The position numbers were made by a program, and so were the translations under genes. 64,000 nucleotides of DNA from Agelaius tricolor. Its lineage: Eukaryota > Chordata > Aves > Passeriformes > Icteridae. Below the pieces are notes generated by a model, which searched no databases, was not told the origin of the DNA, and worked only from the letters and a program-made list of their open reading frames with translations. The stretch covers positions 13,702,501 to 13,766,500 of the forward strand of contig JALJCS010000022.1 of NCBI GenBank assembly GCA_023055355.1. Reading direction: 5' to 3'. Of the stretch, positions 43,976-56,560 are shown piece after piece. How positions within the stretch are numbered: position 1 is the stretch's first letter; each line of letters opens with the position of its first letter.

Positions 43976-44589
43976 CTCTTTCATTAGAGCAAATCACCTG
44001 TGTCTTGTCCTGTCAGCAAGAGGGGGAAGAAACCAAGAAGGGTAAATAAAACAGAGGAGAGGCAGAGTGATGGATAAAACACGTGAGAAGAGGTGATGGA
44101 AGGAAAATAATGAAACAAAGGACACTATAGGACACCAAAGAACACAAGCACACACTGCTGCTCTCAAGGTGAAGAAAAAAGGGAAGTTTATTTTCTGACT
44201 CCAACATTTCTAGATTTCCAAAAGTGACCCTGGATTGCAGGGTGACAGTGCCACCTCTCCAATGACACTGCACAAACCAACAGCCCATCAAATTTCTCCT
44301 CCTCCATAAAAGAATGCAAAACAATGAGTTATTTACAGAAAGTGTGTGAGAAAGTTCCTTACAAGAATGTCAACATCAGAAGGCTTGGAAAAACTTAAAA
44401 AATCAGAGTGACACAAAGAGAATGAGGAAACTCAATTAAAAGGAAAACATGTTTTAAACCATGTGACAGATGAACATTCCTTACATGAGGAACCCAGGCT
44501 GGACAGAAGCAGAGAGCTCCAGAGGAATTTCCCATATCAGCTGAGCTGCACCCAGCGGAGGTGAGTCCCAGGTCACAGAGGAGCTGAGT

Positions 44590-44875
44590 TTGAGGGACCC
44601 AGAGGATGGAGCCCAGCCCTGGGCAAGGGCAGCTCTGAGTTTGAAGGCAGGGATGGATGGAGCCCAGCAAAGGCAGCTCTGAGTTTGAAGGCAGGGATGG
44701 ATGGAGCCCAGCCCTGGGCAAGGGTAGCTCTGGGTTTGAAGGCAGGGATGGATGGAGCCCAGCAAAGGCAGCTCTGAGTTTGAAGGACCCAGAGGATGGA
44801 GCCCAGCAAAGGCAGCGCTGGGTTTGAAGGCAGGGATGGATGGAGCCCAGCCCCTGGCAAAGGCAGCTCTGGAGC
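44590..44875. repeat. 44-57 bp minisatellite, about 6 copies
   Basis: The unit is GGCAGCTCTGAGTTTGAAGG, CAGGGATGGATGGAGCCCAG, CAAA, with some copies carrying CCCTGGGCAAG before the junction. Confidence 0.92.
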
Positions 44876-45484
44876 AGCTCCAGGACCAGCTGGACTCAGA
44901 GAGGAGCGGCAGCAGAGGGGATGGCAGCAGCCCTTGAACACAGAACACATTTCCAGCTGGATGGGGCCTGTGTGAGCCCAGATCCTGGCCCTGATCAGCT
45001 GCACACGTGTGGGCAGCACCAGCCCTTTAATTTATCATCATATTGCAGAGGAAACACGCTCAGACATTAACCTACCCCAGCTGAGCACGGCGAGGATTTG
45101 TCTTCATCAACAAATGGAATATTCAAGGTCTCCCAGAGCCTCTGGTGGAGGAAAACCTTTGTGTAATCTCAATGCCAATCTCAATGCCACAGAAACACAA
45201 TTTAGGGCTTGACATTATGAGTTATTACAGGCTATTAGACGGGTTTTTTCAGTTCTTTTGTTAACTAATGCCTGTCCTCAGAATGAAAATTATATGCATC
45301 AATATGTCTCCACAATTGCACGGGGATGATCCAGAGATTGCCATGGAACAAAAAGACTTGCTGGGGTTTGCAGGGCAGCAAATGCTGCTCAAATTCTCCA
45401 GCTTCAACAGCCCTTGTGGCATTCCAGAGTTGCCAGAGGCTGCACAGCAGCACAGGGAGCACACAGGGGACAGCCATGGAACCC

Positions 45485-45612
45485 CAGCCTGGTCTGGGCT
45501 GGGAGGGCCCCCAAACCCACCCAGTGCCACCCCTGCCATGGCAGGGACACCTCCCACTGTCCCAGGGGCTCCCAGCCCCAGTGCCCAGCCTGGCCTGGGA
45601 CACTCCAGGGGA
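45485..45612 (-). mobile_element. CR1 LINE 3' fragment
   Basis: Reverse core with CTGCCATGGCAGGGACACCT and CCAGCCTGGCCTGGGACACT. Confidence 0.87.
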
Positions 45613-45631
45613 ATCCACAATCCCTCAGAAA

Positions 45632-45657
45632 CGTTGTTGTTGTTGTTGTTGTTGTTC
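45632..45657. repeat. (GTT)n microsatellite
   Basis: Eight perfect GTT units. Confidence 0.97.
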
Positions 45658-46079
45658 AAAGCTACAGCCCAAACACTCAATGCTTTGGTGTTTCTCCACC
45701 TCAGGGCAGAATTATGTGCTGGAATTTTCTCCCAATAAGGAAAGGTCCCAAATCCATGCATTTCTGTGCACTGGGGTTCCCATTATCCCCCTTTTTCACC
45801 CCATGGGAAGGGGCCGAGCACCTCAGGCTGCCAGTGCCCATGTCCCCTCTCCCTCCCCTGTGCTGTGCACAATCAGCTTTGGGCAGCCTGGAATGACAGC
45901 GAGGGGCTCCTGGGCAGCAGCAACATCTCACTGCTCAGACAGCCAGGTTATTAGAGAAAGAGAAGCCCCAAGCCTTTAATGCAGGATTCTTTGTTGTCCC
46001 AAGGTCCAGGAGATGCTGCATTTGCCCATCCAATGGATTTGTGCCCCAGGAAGCCACCCATGAAATCTGCTTGGGTTTG

Positions 46080-46395
46080 GGGGGGCTTATTTTATATAGA
46101 AATATAGATATAATCAAGTATATAAATATATAAATGTATGTATTAAATAGTTATATATTACGTAGAAATGTGTATATATTATATGTACAAAGACATATAT
46201 GAATAAATAAATAAATAAATAAATAATATATGACCCTATAAGTATAAATATATAAAATTATAGAAAATACTAATATATAAATATAAACATATTTAATATA
46301 TATAAATATATTTATATATAAATACACAAATATACAAATATATAAATATAAAAATATATATATATATATAAATACCTAAATAAAAATTATTTAGC
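46080..46395. repeat. AT-rich low-complexity tract
   Basis: Almost pure A/T, with six AAAT units at about 46201-46226 and (TA)n blocks. It contrasts with GC-rich surroundings. Confidence 0.93.
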
Positions 46396-47297
46396 TTATG
46401 GACCAGACCCTTCATTTCTCACCCTGTCCCAGACCTCACTCCCAGCTGCTGAGGAGTCTCTCAGTCTGCCCTGGGTGGTGGGTGCAGCATCCTGCCATGG
46501 AAATAGGAATTAAAAGGTTTTCCTTTGCCAGGGACAGCTGAGGAATGACACCCACCTTGTGTGTGGCTGAGGGGCGTCTGTTTTTAAGCAATAAACTTTA
46601 GAAATCTGTACAAGAAATCAGATGAGCCAAGTGAAAACAGGAAGGGTTTGGGTTTGTTTTCCAGGAGGGAACACATAAAAGTTTGCTTTTAGTGGAGGAG
46701 AAATATTGGCAATGCTAAAGGCCCCGCGAACCCCCTGTGTGGAAGGCAGATTTGATAGGATTGTTAAAATTCAAACAGAATGTACATATCCCCAGTGCCT
46801 CTGCCCCGATGATTCAAAGCCCTGGAATTGTTCTTTCTGGGTTCATTTCTCCCCAGGCCTGTTTGGAGCAGGTTTGGCTGTGGGCACTGAGACATTCCCA
46901 GAGCCCCCCGTGCAGACAGAGTTAATGCTTCCCTCCATGGGCACACAGCTCCTCCAGCTCTGCCACACTCATGGCTGGTAATTAAAAGACTCAGAAAACC
47001 TCCAGGACTCCACCCACACACCCGAGAGCCACATGGCAACCTGCTGCTGCTGAGCCCTGATAATGGCCTAATTAATTTTCTGTGAGAGAACAAAGCTGAA
47101 AAATCACCTCCAGAAACCAGCTCCATCTTTGCTGCTGCTGCTGCCCCACATTCCCATGGCTGGCAGGGAGGATGGACAGACAGCCCAGGGCAGGGCAGGT
47201 GCCAGGGCTGGGCTCCAGGGGCTGGGGCTGGGCAGAGTTTGTGGAACTGTGACCTGTTCTTTCTCCAGGCTCAGCACCAGCACCATCCAAGCTCAGT

Positions 47298-47470
47298 CTT
47301 GGAATGGTTTGGGTGGGAAGGGACCCCAAATCCCCCCCAGTGCCAGCCCTGCCATGGCAGGGACACCTCCCACTGTCCCAGGTGCTCCCAGCCCCAGTGT
47401 CCAGCCTGGCCTTGGGCACTGCCAGGGATGCAGGGGCAGCCCCAGCTGCTCTGGGCACCTGTGCCAGGGA
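47298..47470 (-). mobile_element. CR1 LINE 3' fragment
   Basis: Starts CTTGGAATGGTTTGGGTGGG, close to the canonical avian CR1 end in reverse. Confidence 0.9.
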
Positions 47471-48644
47471 GGAATAATGGGGATAAAGTTCCAATCCTCT
47501 GGACACAGGGACTGACCCTGACCCTGCTGCTCCTGCCCAGGTTCCCCAGGGGTCACCCCTGGACACGTGGCACCCCCAGGTGTGGCACCCCAAGGCTCCT
47601 GGGCAGGTGGCACCAAGAGCTGGGCACCTCACCAGGAGTGATGGAAGAGGCCAGGTCCAAAGCAACACCACGTGGGAAGAGAAAAACCGAGCTGGAATGG
47701 GGGAATAGCTTACAGCAGCCCTTCCCCATGGCTCACAGATGGCCCTTATCCCCCCTCCAATCTGCAGGGAGAGCAGTGGCAGGCAAGGGCTGAGAGCTCA
47801 GCTGAGCACTTTAGGCTAATGTTATTCATAAGCAAGGCTTATCTCCCTCGGTACAGCTTGCATGTTTTTATAAATAACTGCATTCCTTAACCGCTCTCAG
47901 TTTGGGAGCCCAGCGCTCTGTGTCCCACCTGGTTTCCCAGAGGGAATGGATTGATGGCCACCGTGCAGCTGCCTCCCCATCGGGGCAGGCTTTCAGCTGC
48001 TGGTTGGGTGAACCCTGCACAGCATCAGCCCTGCAGGTGTGAGAGAGCAGAGCCAGGCCCTGGCACTCCTGCAGTCCCAGCAGCTCTGGCACAGCACCTC
48101 CCTGCTCCTGCTCACTCTCCCCGCACCAGGGGCAGAGCTGCAAACAGAACCCAGAGCCTTTCCTTCCCCACACGGCAGAGGGGAGATCCCAGCAGCCCTG
48201 GAGGCATTCCTACAACCAGACATGCCAACAGCATTCCAACCCACACCCACAAACAGGGGAGCTTTTAATTAGCTCCAAATGGCAGATTAAAGTTGGCCAC
48301 TGTCACTGTGACTTTGTCTACTTCCAAATTTTTCATGGCTCAAAGTGGCAATTTATTGTTCAGTACTGAGAGATTCAGAAAAGTCAAGCTGAGAGTGGTT
48401 CCCAGGGAATAAATCATCTCACTACGATAAACATTTCCCTTAAAATTGCTTCTTCCACAGTTTATTAGACCTTTTATTTTGGAGGAGGCAGTTCCACAAA
48501 TTTTTCTCTGCAGTTTCAGTGATTGATAATTAAGCTCATGTGGTTTGACTATTTCTGTGATTTCAAAGGCAAATCTTCATCTCACCCACCCGACGCTCAC
48601 CTAAACAACGTGTTCTACTTCAAAATAAGAGAACAATGGGAGCA

Positions 48645-48830
48645 TGGGGAGAATAGGGAAAGGTTCCTCATGGAAAGGGCTGCCCAGAGCAGGGCTGGAT
48701 CCCTGGAGGTGCCCAAGGTTGGACATTGGGGCTTGGAGCAGCCTGGGACAGAGGGAGGAGACCCTGCCATGGCAGGGGTGGATGAGATGGTCCTGAGGGT
48801 CCCTTCTAACACAAACCATTCTAGCTTTTA
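48645..48830 (+). mobile_element. CR1 LINE 3' fragment, diverged
   Basis: Sense CR1 core with AAGGGCTGCCCAGAGCAGGG and GGTCCCTTCTAACACAAACC; a different subfamily from the GC-rich copies. Confidence 0.85.
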
Positions 48831-49965
48831 TTTCATTTTTTACTTATGTAAGCTGAATTGGATTAAACTTGGCCAATTTTTTGGTATTAACAAAATCACG
48901 CCAACAGAGCTTCCTCCCCTGAGTTCTCCCACACTCGTGCAGAAAGGGCAGGTCCGCCCAGGAATTCTCATCAAGAAAGGATTTCTCCCACAAAATAGGG
49001 AATGGCATCCTTGGTTTATCATATGGGGGACTCAGGATGGCTTCAGGTGTTGTCCTGGCCAAGGCAGGGAATTTCAGATTCAAAGCTCTCAGCTCTGACA
49101 TCCTCAGCCCTCGTTTCATGGAGCTGCTCTGCCACCTCCTTTGCCATTCCTCAATGCTACTGAAAAGGTAGCATTGCAGCCTTTTCATTCTTAGAAATGG
49201 GCCCCAACCACTGTAATCCAAATAAATCCATCTCACCTCTCAACAGAAACAATAAGAAGACAGATAAGGAACAAAAGCTAAGGGCTCTTTGTCACATGTT
49301 CATAAATTAATAAAAGTACATGATGGAAAACTCTGAAACAACATCCAACCACTGGTGGAACTTCAAAGAGACACATCACTAATGGTTCATTTAACTTTGC
49401 AGTATCTTAAACTCCCTCACTTTGTGAAGCTGGAATTATTTATGAGCCAGTTTATTCTGAGCAGATTAATATTCATTGGGCAGCTGGCAGAAATGTGTGC
49501 TCCCATCTCTGTTTGCAGGAGCACAGAGCCCTCACCTCGGAGCTGTGGCCAGGGCTGATTGCAATCAGGACCAGCAGCAGTGAGCTCAGGGGGTGTCTGG
49601 GGGAAGGAATCACACTTCCCCAGGCCAGGCAGGGGCAGGAGATGTGCATCACTGAGCAGGGAGTTTATCAGTGCTGATAGCACAGCCCCACTGGAGCCAG
49701 CTCCTGGGGTACTCAGTGCATCCCTCTGGGTGTCCAGAGCTGCTGGGACCCCACCAGGGGCTCAGAGACCCTGGCACACAGCCCAGAGCACCTGGGGGTT
49801 TGATTGTGAGCCCTGGAGCGAGTTACCAGCTTTGTATGAGGGCATGAAGGTCACACAGGTTTGAATGGTGCAATAACAAAATGATCACAGGGTGAAAATG
49901 TAGATTTTAGGATTTTTGGTATGGGGGTTTTGGGGACAAGATGGAGGAACTCGGGCGTGTCCAGT

Positions 49966-50018
49966 CCTTCTTCTTCTTCTTCTTCTTCTTCTTCTTCTTC
50001 TTCTTCTTCTTCTTCTTG
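49966..50018. repeat. (CTT)n microsatellite
   Basis: About 17 perfect CTT units, placed where the relative at 14.78 kb has only CTCCTTCTTCTTGG. It is therefore an expansion of a short seed in the LTR. Confidence 0.96.
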
Positions 50019-50060
50019 TCTCCATTTTCTGCAGTGATGTTGGCACTTTGGGATTGGTTT

Positions 50061-50445
50061 AGAGTAGAAGTGCACTGTCTAACATGGGTGATAGGTATTG
50101 GAATTCAGTGTAAATATGTTATATTTAGAGTAGAAGTGCACTGTCTAACACAGGTGATAGGTATTGGAATTCAGTGTAAATATGTTATATTTAGAGTAGA
50201 AGTGCACAGTCTAACACAGGTGATAGGTATGGGAATTCAGTGTCAATATGTTATATTTAGAGTAGAAGTGCACTGTCTAACACAGGTGATAGATGTTGGG
50301 AATTCAGTGTAAATATGTTATATTTAGAGTAGAAGTGCACTGTCTAACACAGGTGATAGATGTTGGGAATTCAGTGTAAATATGTTATATTTAGAGTAGA
50401 AGTGCACTAACATGGGTGATAGGTATTGGAATTCAGTGTCAATAT
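50061..50445. repeat. 65-67 bp tandem repeat inside LTR family 2
   Basis: Six units beginning AGAGTAGAAGTGCAC at 50061, 50127, 50192, 50259, 50326 and 50393. Each contains CTAACACAGGTGATAGG and GAATTCAGTGTAAATATG. The related LTR near 14.7 kb has one unit, so the amplification came after insertion or within a subfamily. Confidence 0.93.
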
Positions 50446-51413
50446 GTTCTATGTAGTTTGTAGTATAAAGGACAACACCACCCCAGGGGTGGTCACAGTG
50501 CCTGTGGCTGCCCTGCTGAGCAGATCTCGGCTGGGCAGAAGAAAATATTTTAAAGATAAGAATTAATAAACAACTTTAAGACCAAAAACTGAAGAGCTCT
50601 GACTCGTTCTTTGGACGCACGGGCCGAAGCAGAGACTTTTCCCACATCTCAGGGCTGCAATTAACAACCAAACTCCCGAGACCAGAGATGGGTTCCCAGT
50701 GTTGGTGCACAGCCTGCCAGGCTCCCCAGAGCTCCCTCCTTTCCTCTGGTTATTTACTGCCAGGAATTGGCTTCCAGAGGGTCCCTGGCAGTGCAGCCCC
50801 CACCTCTGCTCAGTCTCCAGGACAGAAATCCCGGGCAAGGCACAGGACAAGCAGCAGGACAGTCCCAGCTGGGATGCCCAGGGCTGCAGCTCCCTGCAGT
50901 TGGGGTTTTCCTTGGAGAAGAATTAAGAGTGAACTTAGACTCGTTTCACAGGCAAGCAGCTATCACCCAGCTCAGCTGGCCTTTCACCTCTATTAACAAG
51001 TCATCCCTCTCTGCTGGTTGAACTCACAGCCAGACACCCAGCAGGGATCCCAGGGAGGAGGGAGCACAGCACAGCCAAGGGATTAACACACACACAGAGC
51101 TCTGTGTGCTGTGGGTGACAAAGGGACAGGAGCCACCACCTGTCCCTGTGCCCAGGGCCCACCCCAGCCTGGCTCCATCCCAGCACCTGCCCAAGCCCAG
51201 GGGCTGCTGTCCTCACCTAAAGAAGGAGTTCTGAGGAGTCCCTCTCAGCACTAATGCATCACTACCTGTTATTTATGTGCTGCTGCTAAATATAGCCAAT
51301 GCAGATGCCAGGCAGGATGGCCACCCCCTCACATTGCAGCAGATCACAGCAATCACAGGGAAAATAAAGAAACCCCAGCCCCACAGCCTGTCCCCATCTC
51401 TGGGAGCCACCAG

Positions 51414-51799
51414 TGTGACCGTGTTCACAGGGGTCTGAGGATGAGGGGAGAGACCAGGATCTGACTCTGTGTTTCACAAGGCTGATTTATTATTTTATGA
51501 TATATATTACATTAAAACTATACTAAAAGAATAGAAGATAGGATTTCATCAGAAGGCTGGCTAAGAATAGAAAAGGAAAGAATGAATTACAAAGGTTTGT
51601 GTCTGGGACAGAGAGTCTGAGCCAGCTGGGCTGTGATTGGCCATGAATTAGAAACAAGCACATGAGCCCAATCCCAGATGCACCTGTTGCATCCCACAGC
51701 AGCAGATAACCATTGGGTACATTTTGTTCCTGAGCCCTCTCAGCTTCTCAGGAGGAAAAATCCTAAGGAAAGGATTTTTCATGAAGTACCATGGCCACA
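51414..51799 (-). mobile_element. Solo LTR, family 1, copy E
   Basis: A 386-bp reverse copy with a perfect 6-bp target duplication, CACCAG at 51408-51413 and 51800-51805. In sense it starts TGTGGCCATGGTACTTCATG, the same subtype as copy C, while copies A, B and D start TGTCG/TGTCA. Confidence 0.93.
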
Positions 51800-52271
51800 C
51801 ACCAGGGTGTGAGGGCAGGGGGAGCAGGCATGGAGCTGGCATGTGCAAACACACACTGCAGCCATGCCCTCACTGAGAGACACAGCAACTGCTAAAACAG
51901 GACCAAAAATACCATTTGTGTTCCTGGAACTGGGTCTGGGAGCCCCACCAGGACACCTCTGTCACTGCCTCACACATGCCAGACTGCTGCTCCTTTGGCA
52001 CTCAGGGCTGTTTGCCCAAGCCTGGCACTGGCTTTGGTCAGCCCAGCAGCACCAGGACACTCCTGGTGAGCCTTGGCTGTCCATGGGGTGGCTGAGAGCT
52101 CCCTGGGGCAGAGGTAAAGGATAAAGCAGGGATTTAATCCAAGGAAATCATTCCCTCCCAGGACACATCTGGGGCAGTGGTGCTGAGAGCTCCCTGGGGC
52201 AGGGCTGGGCAGAGGTAAAGGATAAAGCAGGGTCTGAGCTGCTGCTGCCTTCCTGCACACGCTGCTGTGGG

Positions 52272-52398
52272 CTGCAGGGACCCCAAATCCCCCCCAGTGC
52301 CACCCCTGCCATGGCAGGGACACCTCCCACTGTCCCAGGTGCTCCAGCCCCAGTGTCCAGCCTGGCCTTGGGCACTGCCAGGGATCCAGGGCTCATCT
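52272..52398 (-). mobile_element. CR1 LINE 3' fragment
   Basis: Reverse core with CCCCAGTGCCACCCCTGCCA and CCAGCCTGGCCTTGGGCACT. Confidence 0.88.
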
Positions 52399-53249
52399 CC
52401 TGCACCGTTGAGCACAGACCCAGGATAATTTTTCACTGTTTTGACTTTTTCTGCTTCTCCCCACTCTGCCAGGTCCAGGCTGCCGTGGGCAGCTCCAGCC
52501 TTGTGCCAATAAAATCCCAACCATCCCAACAAACAGCATCATTTGTACTGGCCAGAAGTGAGGCCAGGAGCCCCCCTGGCTCATCCTGCCCTTCCCTCTG
52601 TTCTCCTGCAGCCCTGCTCCTCCCCAAGCACGCAGCAGAAAAGGAATTTCAGCACATCTTCATTTTTTAATAGAAAACCAGGTGCATTGGGGTCAGTGCT
52701 TCACCTGGAGCACTGCAAAGTTCATTCTCATTCAGGACTTTTTTTCCCCATTAAGTTTAACACCCAACTTGAGAAAGGACCCTCCTCACCTCACCCCTCT
52801 CCTAAAACCAGAGAGGTTTGGAGAGTCAGGGAAAGGCACAGAGCTACAGAAAACAAAAATAAAAACCCATCGCATGCTCAAATTAGCCTCTAATTTCTTA
52901 TCATATTAACAATGTAGAAAAAATTGGGTTTTTTCCACCAGCACCATCACTTGTGACCCCCAGTCTCAGCCCAGCCATAACATTATTCCCTGGGGACTCT
53001 GGAAACCAGACAAGTTAATATATGTTAATACAGGAGAAATCAACTCACCTTTGAATCTCCTAATGAGCCCAGAGCTTTTGTAATGAGCCTATTTTTGTCT
53101 GGGTATTTATAACTATCCCACCTGAAACTGAAAACAAGGAGCAGTTCATAAACTGATCCAGTATTTGCATAGAAGATGTGGCTGGGGCTGATGCTAATGA
53201 GCTCATGGGAGCCTTGCACCCACAAGGAAAAGCACAAGCAGCAGCCAAG

Positions 53250-53882
53250 AATGGCCAAAACCCCACGGTGACACTGGTGACACAGAGACACAGTGACACT
53301 GGTGACATTGGTGACATTGGTGACACAATGACACGGTGGCGCTGGTGACACTGGTGACATGGTGGCACTGGTGACATTGGTGGCACGCTGACACGGTGGC
53401 ACTGGTTACATGGTGACACTGGAGACACTGGTGACACTGGTTACACTGGTGACACAGTGACATGGTGGCACTGGTGACACTGGTGACACTGGTTACATGG
53501 TGGCACTGGTGACACAATGACATGGTGGCACTGGTGACACTGGTTCATGGTGACACTGGTGACACAATGACACGGTGGCACTGGTGACACTGGTGGCACA
53601 CTGCCATGGTGGCACTGGTGACACTGGTGACACTGGTGACATGCTGCCATGGTGGCACTGGTGACACTGGTGACACCGGTGGCACTGGTGGCACGCTGCC
53701 ATGGTGGCACTGGTGACACTGGTTACATGGTGACTCTGGTGACACCGGTGGCACTGGTGGCACGCTGCCATGGTGGCACTGGTGACATGGTGACACTGGT
53801 GACATGCTGCCATGGTGGCACTGGTTACACTGGTGACACCGGTGGCACCGGTGGCAGGCTGCCATGGTGGCACTGGTCACCG
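53250..53882. repeat. 9-12 bp minisatellite GGTGACACT
   Basis: About 65 short units of GGTGACACT, GGTGACATT and GGTGGCACT, with CATGCTGCCATGGTGGCACT inserted at intervals, which gives a longer period near 60-80. Minus-strand frames read CHQCHQ or SVTSATM and are artefacts. Confidence 0.95.
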
Positions 53883-54837
53883 TGTGCTGCAGGGCACAGC
53901 GTGACGCCAGGCTGGGCTGTGTGTGCTGCATTTGGGCCCTTTGCAGTTTGAATTTAAAGGTTTCTCGGCTGTTTGCTGCTGCTTGCGAGTGCAGCTGCCC
54001 CCACATCTGAGCCTGAACTCAGAGTCCCTCGGAGGCTCCCAGCAGGGGGGGTTCCCTCATGGGGCCTGATCTCGCCAGAATCCTTCTGCAGGGCTGAGAC
54101 ATTTAAACCTGGGCCCAGAATTAACCCTGGAGCCCCCCAGGCCTGCACAGCCCTCCCAGGCTCCTGTGCCACTGCTCCATCTCCTTCCTTCCCCATCCCA
54201 CCCCTGGGTACATGCATTTTCCTATTCACCCTGGGCTGCTGCTCTCATTTTCTGCCCTCCCTTCATTCAGCAGCACCACCACTGTTAATCTCTGCTAAAT
54301 ATTTGTTATTTGAATTAAAACTGTAATTTGGATGGAAGCTGTAATTTGTACAGACATGGTAATTTGTATAAAAACACATTTCCTCCAGCAAATGCTTTGC
54401 TTGGCTTTTATGTTTTCTGGGTTTGGAATACAATGAACACCCTCGCTGCAGATCTGCTGTTTCCTTCTGAATTCTTAAAAGGCAGCAAAATGGTTAAGGA
54501 TTTGTAAACTCTTCTCCTATATTTTCAGAAATGGAAAACAAATGAAGTGAGTTTCATTTCAGGAGGGTTTGGGTTTGGTTTTTTTTTTCAAATATTCTCC
54601 AGGGCAAAATTTTGATGCAGCAGCAGCAAAGTCAGGTTGCCTCACGCATGAACAGCATCATCTATATAAATATATATAAAAATATCTATCTTGGAGGTTC
54701 CATACTTGAAACCATGCCAGCAATGTTTTCTCTGCTGCGTGAGTTCCCAGCTGCACAGGGGTCAGAGCGTGGAGGGACATTCCCCTGCCTCTGCCCTCGC
54801 TGCCTCCTGCAGTGCCCCAGCCTGGCTGGGTGTGCCC

Positions 54838-55245
54838 CAGCTGGGTGTGACACCCGGGTCCTGCCCTGGAGGTGACACCTGGGTCCCCGGGTCCTGCCCA
54901 ATGTCCCAGCAGCTCTCCCCTGGATGTGACACCTGAGTCCTGCCCTGGATGTGACCCCCGGGTCCTGCTCAGTGTCCCAGCAGCTCCCCCCTGGATGTGA
55001 CACTGGGGTCCTGCCCTGGATGTGACACTGGGGTCCTGCCCTGGATGTGACACCTGAGTCCTGCTCTGGATGTGACACCAAGTCCTGCCCTGGGTGTGAC
55101 CCCCGGGTCCTGCCCGGAGTGCCAGCAGCTCCAGCTGGATGTGACCCCCGGGTCCTGCCCTGGGTGTGACCCCCGGGTCCTGCCTGGAATGCCAGCAGCT
55201 CCAGTCCCCCCTGGATGTGACACTCGGGTCCTGCCCGGTGTCCCA
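54838..55245. repeat. 25-bp minisatellite, about 15 copies
   Basis: The unit is CTGGATGTGACACCTGGGTC plus CTGCC; a CCCAGCAGCTC linker separates some blocks. Confidence 0.94.
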
Positions 55246-55391
55246 GCAGCCCCAGCCCCCCCCGCAGCGGGTGTGTTCATTATCGCCGCCGTTAATTGTC
55301 AATGAGCCAGCAGCTGCTCGCTGCTAATGAGCCGCAGCTCTGAGAGTTCTCCTGGTGGCTGCAGCTCCGGGCTTGGCAGCCTGCCTGCAGC

Positions 55392-55992
55392 TCCTGGAAT
55401 CACAGGGAAGAACCCGTGGAATCACAGGGAATCCGCATGGAATCACAGGGAACCCCTGGAATCACAGGGAATCCACATGGAATCACAGGGAACTCCTGGA
55501 ATCACAGGGAAGAACCCATGGAATCACAGGAGTTCATGGAATCACAGGGAAGAACGCATGGAATCACATGGAATTCATGGAATCCCAGGGAAGAACCATG
55601 GAATCACATGGAATTCGTGGAATCGCAGGGAAGAACCCTTGGAATCACAGGAGTTCATGGAATCGCAGGGAAGAACCTGTGGAATCATATGGAATTCGTG
55701 GAATCACAGGGAAGAACCTGTGGAATCATATGGAATTCATGGAATCCCAGGGAAGAACCATGGAATCACATGGAATTCATGGAATCGCAGGGAAGAACCC
55801 TTGGAATCACATGGAATTCGTGGAATCGCAGGGAAGAACCTGTGGAATCATATGGAATTCGTGGAATCCCAGGGAAGAACCTGTGTAATCATATGGAATT
55901 CGTGGAATCCCAGGGAAGAACCCATGGAATCACATGGAATTCGTGGAATCGTAGGAACTCCTGGAATCGCAGGGAAGAACCCTTGGAATCCC
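55392..55992. repeat. 21-22 bp minisatellite, about 28 copies
   Basis: The unit is TGGAATCACAGGGAAGAACC with variants TGGAATCACATGGAATTCA. Most second-type units include GGAATTC. The array is sharply bounded. Confidence 0.94.
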
Positions 55993-56279
55993 AGCCTGCC
56001 TGCCTGCCAAGGCACCTCCAGCCCCACCCAGCCCCTGGCACCAGCCCAGGCTGCTCCAGCCCCGTCCAGCCCGGCCTTTGGAGCTCTAGGAGGAGTTTGG
56101 CTCAGCAGAAGGCAAGGTCTAAGCTGGGTTTGGCCTTTCCTGAGTTTTGGCAGCCATTCATGCACTGAGGGTGTTTCTGGGTGGGGAGAGCAGGAACACA
56201 CATCCACCCCCTGCACATTCCCTGCCCTTAGAGTGAACTGCAGCGCCACGTCAAACAGAGAGCAGATTTAGGGGGCGTT

Positions 56280-56560
56280 TTGGGAATTAGGAACTGTTCC
56301 CTGTGAGGATAGGCAGGCCCTGGCACAGCTGCGGCTGCCCCTGGAACCCTGGCAGGGATTCAGACAGACAGGGAGCAGTTTGGGTGGGATTTGGGCAGGA
56401 ATTGCTCCCTGGGAGGGGCTGGGATGGAATCCCCAGGGAAGCTGGATCCCTGGCAGTGCCCAAGGCCGGGCTGGACAGGGTTTGGAGCAGCCTGGGGCAG
56501 TGGGAGGTGTCCCTGCCATGGATGGGCTGTGAGACCCCTGCCAACCCAATTCTTTATCAT
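56280..56560 (+). mobile_element. CR1 LINE 3' fragment with internal duplication
   Basis: Sense CR1, with two partial copies of the GGAATTGTTCCCTGG segment (at about 56283 and 56398) before the core. Confidence 0.82.

Larger units (their letters stand above)
49863..50650 (+). mobile_element. LTR, family 2, with internally amplified 66-bp units
   Basis: Sense copy of the same LTR family as 14465-14905, with AATTAATAAACAAC at about 50564 as the polyadenylation signal and a shared 3' end (GAGACTTT...CACATCT). It is longer than its relative because of a (CTT)n tract and six tandem 65-67 bp units. Ends are approximate. Confidence 0.75.
39849..51413. other. Upstream intergenic region, middle part
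   Basis: Unique stretches of 0.3-1.2 kb lie between listed repeats. 43270-43680 and 48265-48560 are A/T-rich, free of repeats and look like candidate conserved non-coding DNA. No gene is supported. Confidence 0.45.

Noticed and set aside
46080..46395. An AT-rich replication origin or matrix attachment site
   Set aside because: Only base composition supports it; microsatellite growth explains it equally well.
53040..54006. CHQCHQCH-rich frames that look like a metal-binding cysteine/histidine protein
   Set aside because: Translation of GGTGACACT units on the minus strand; other frames are also open and copies vary without frame preservation.
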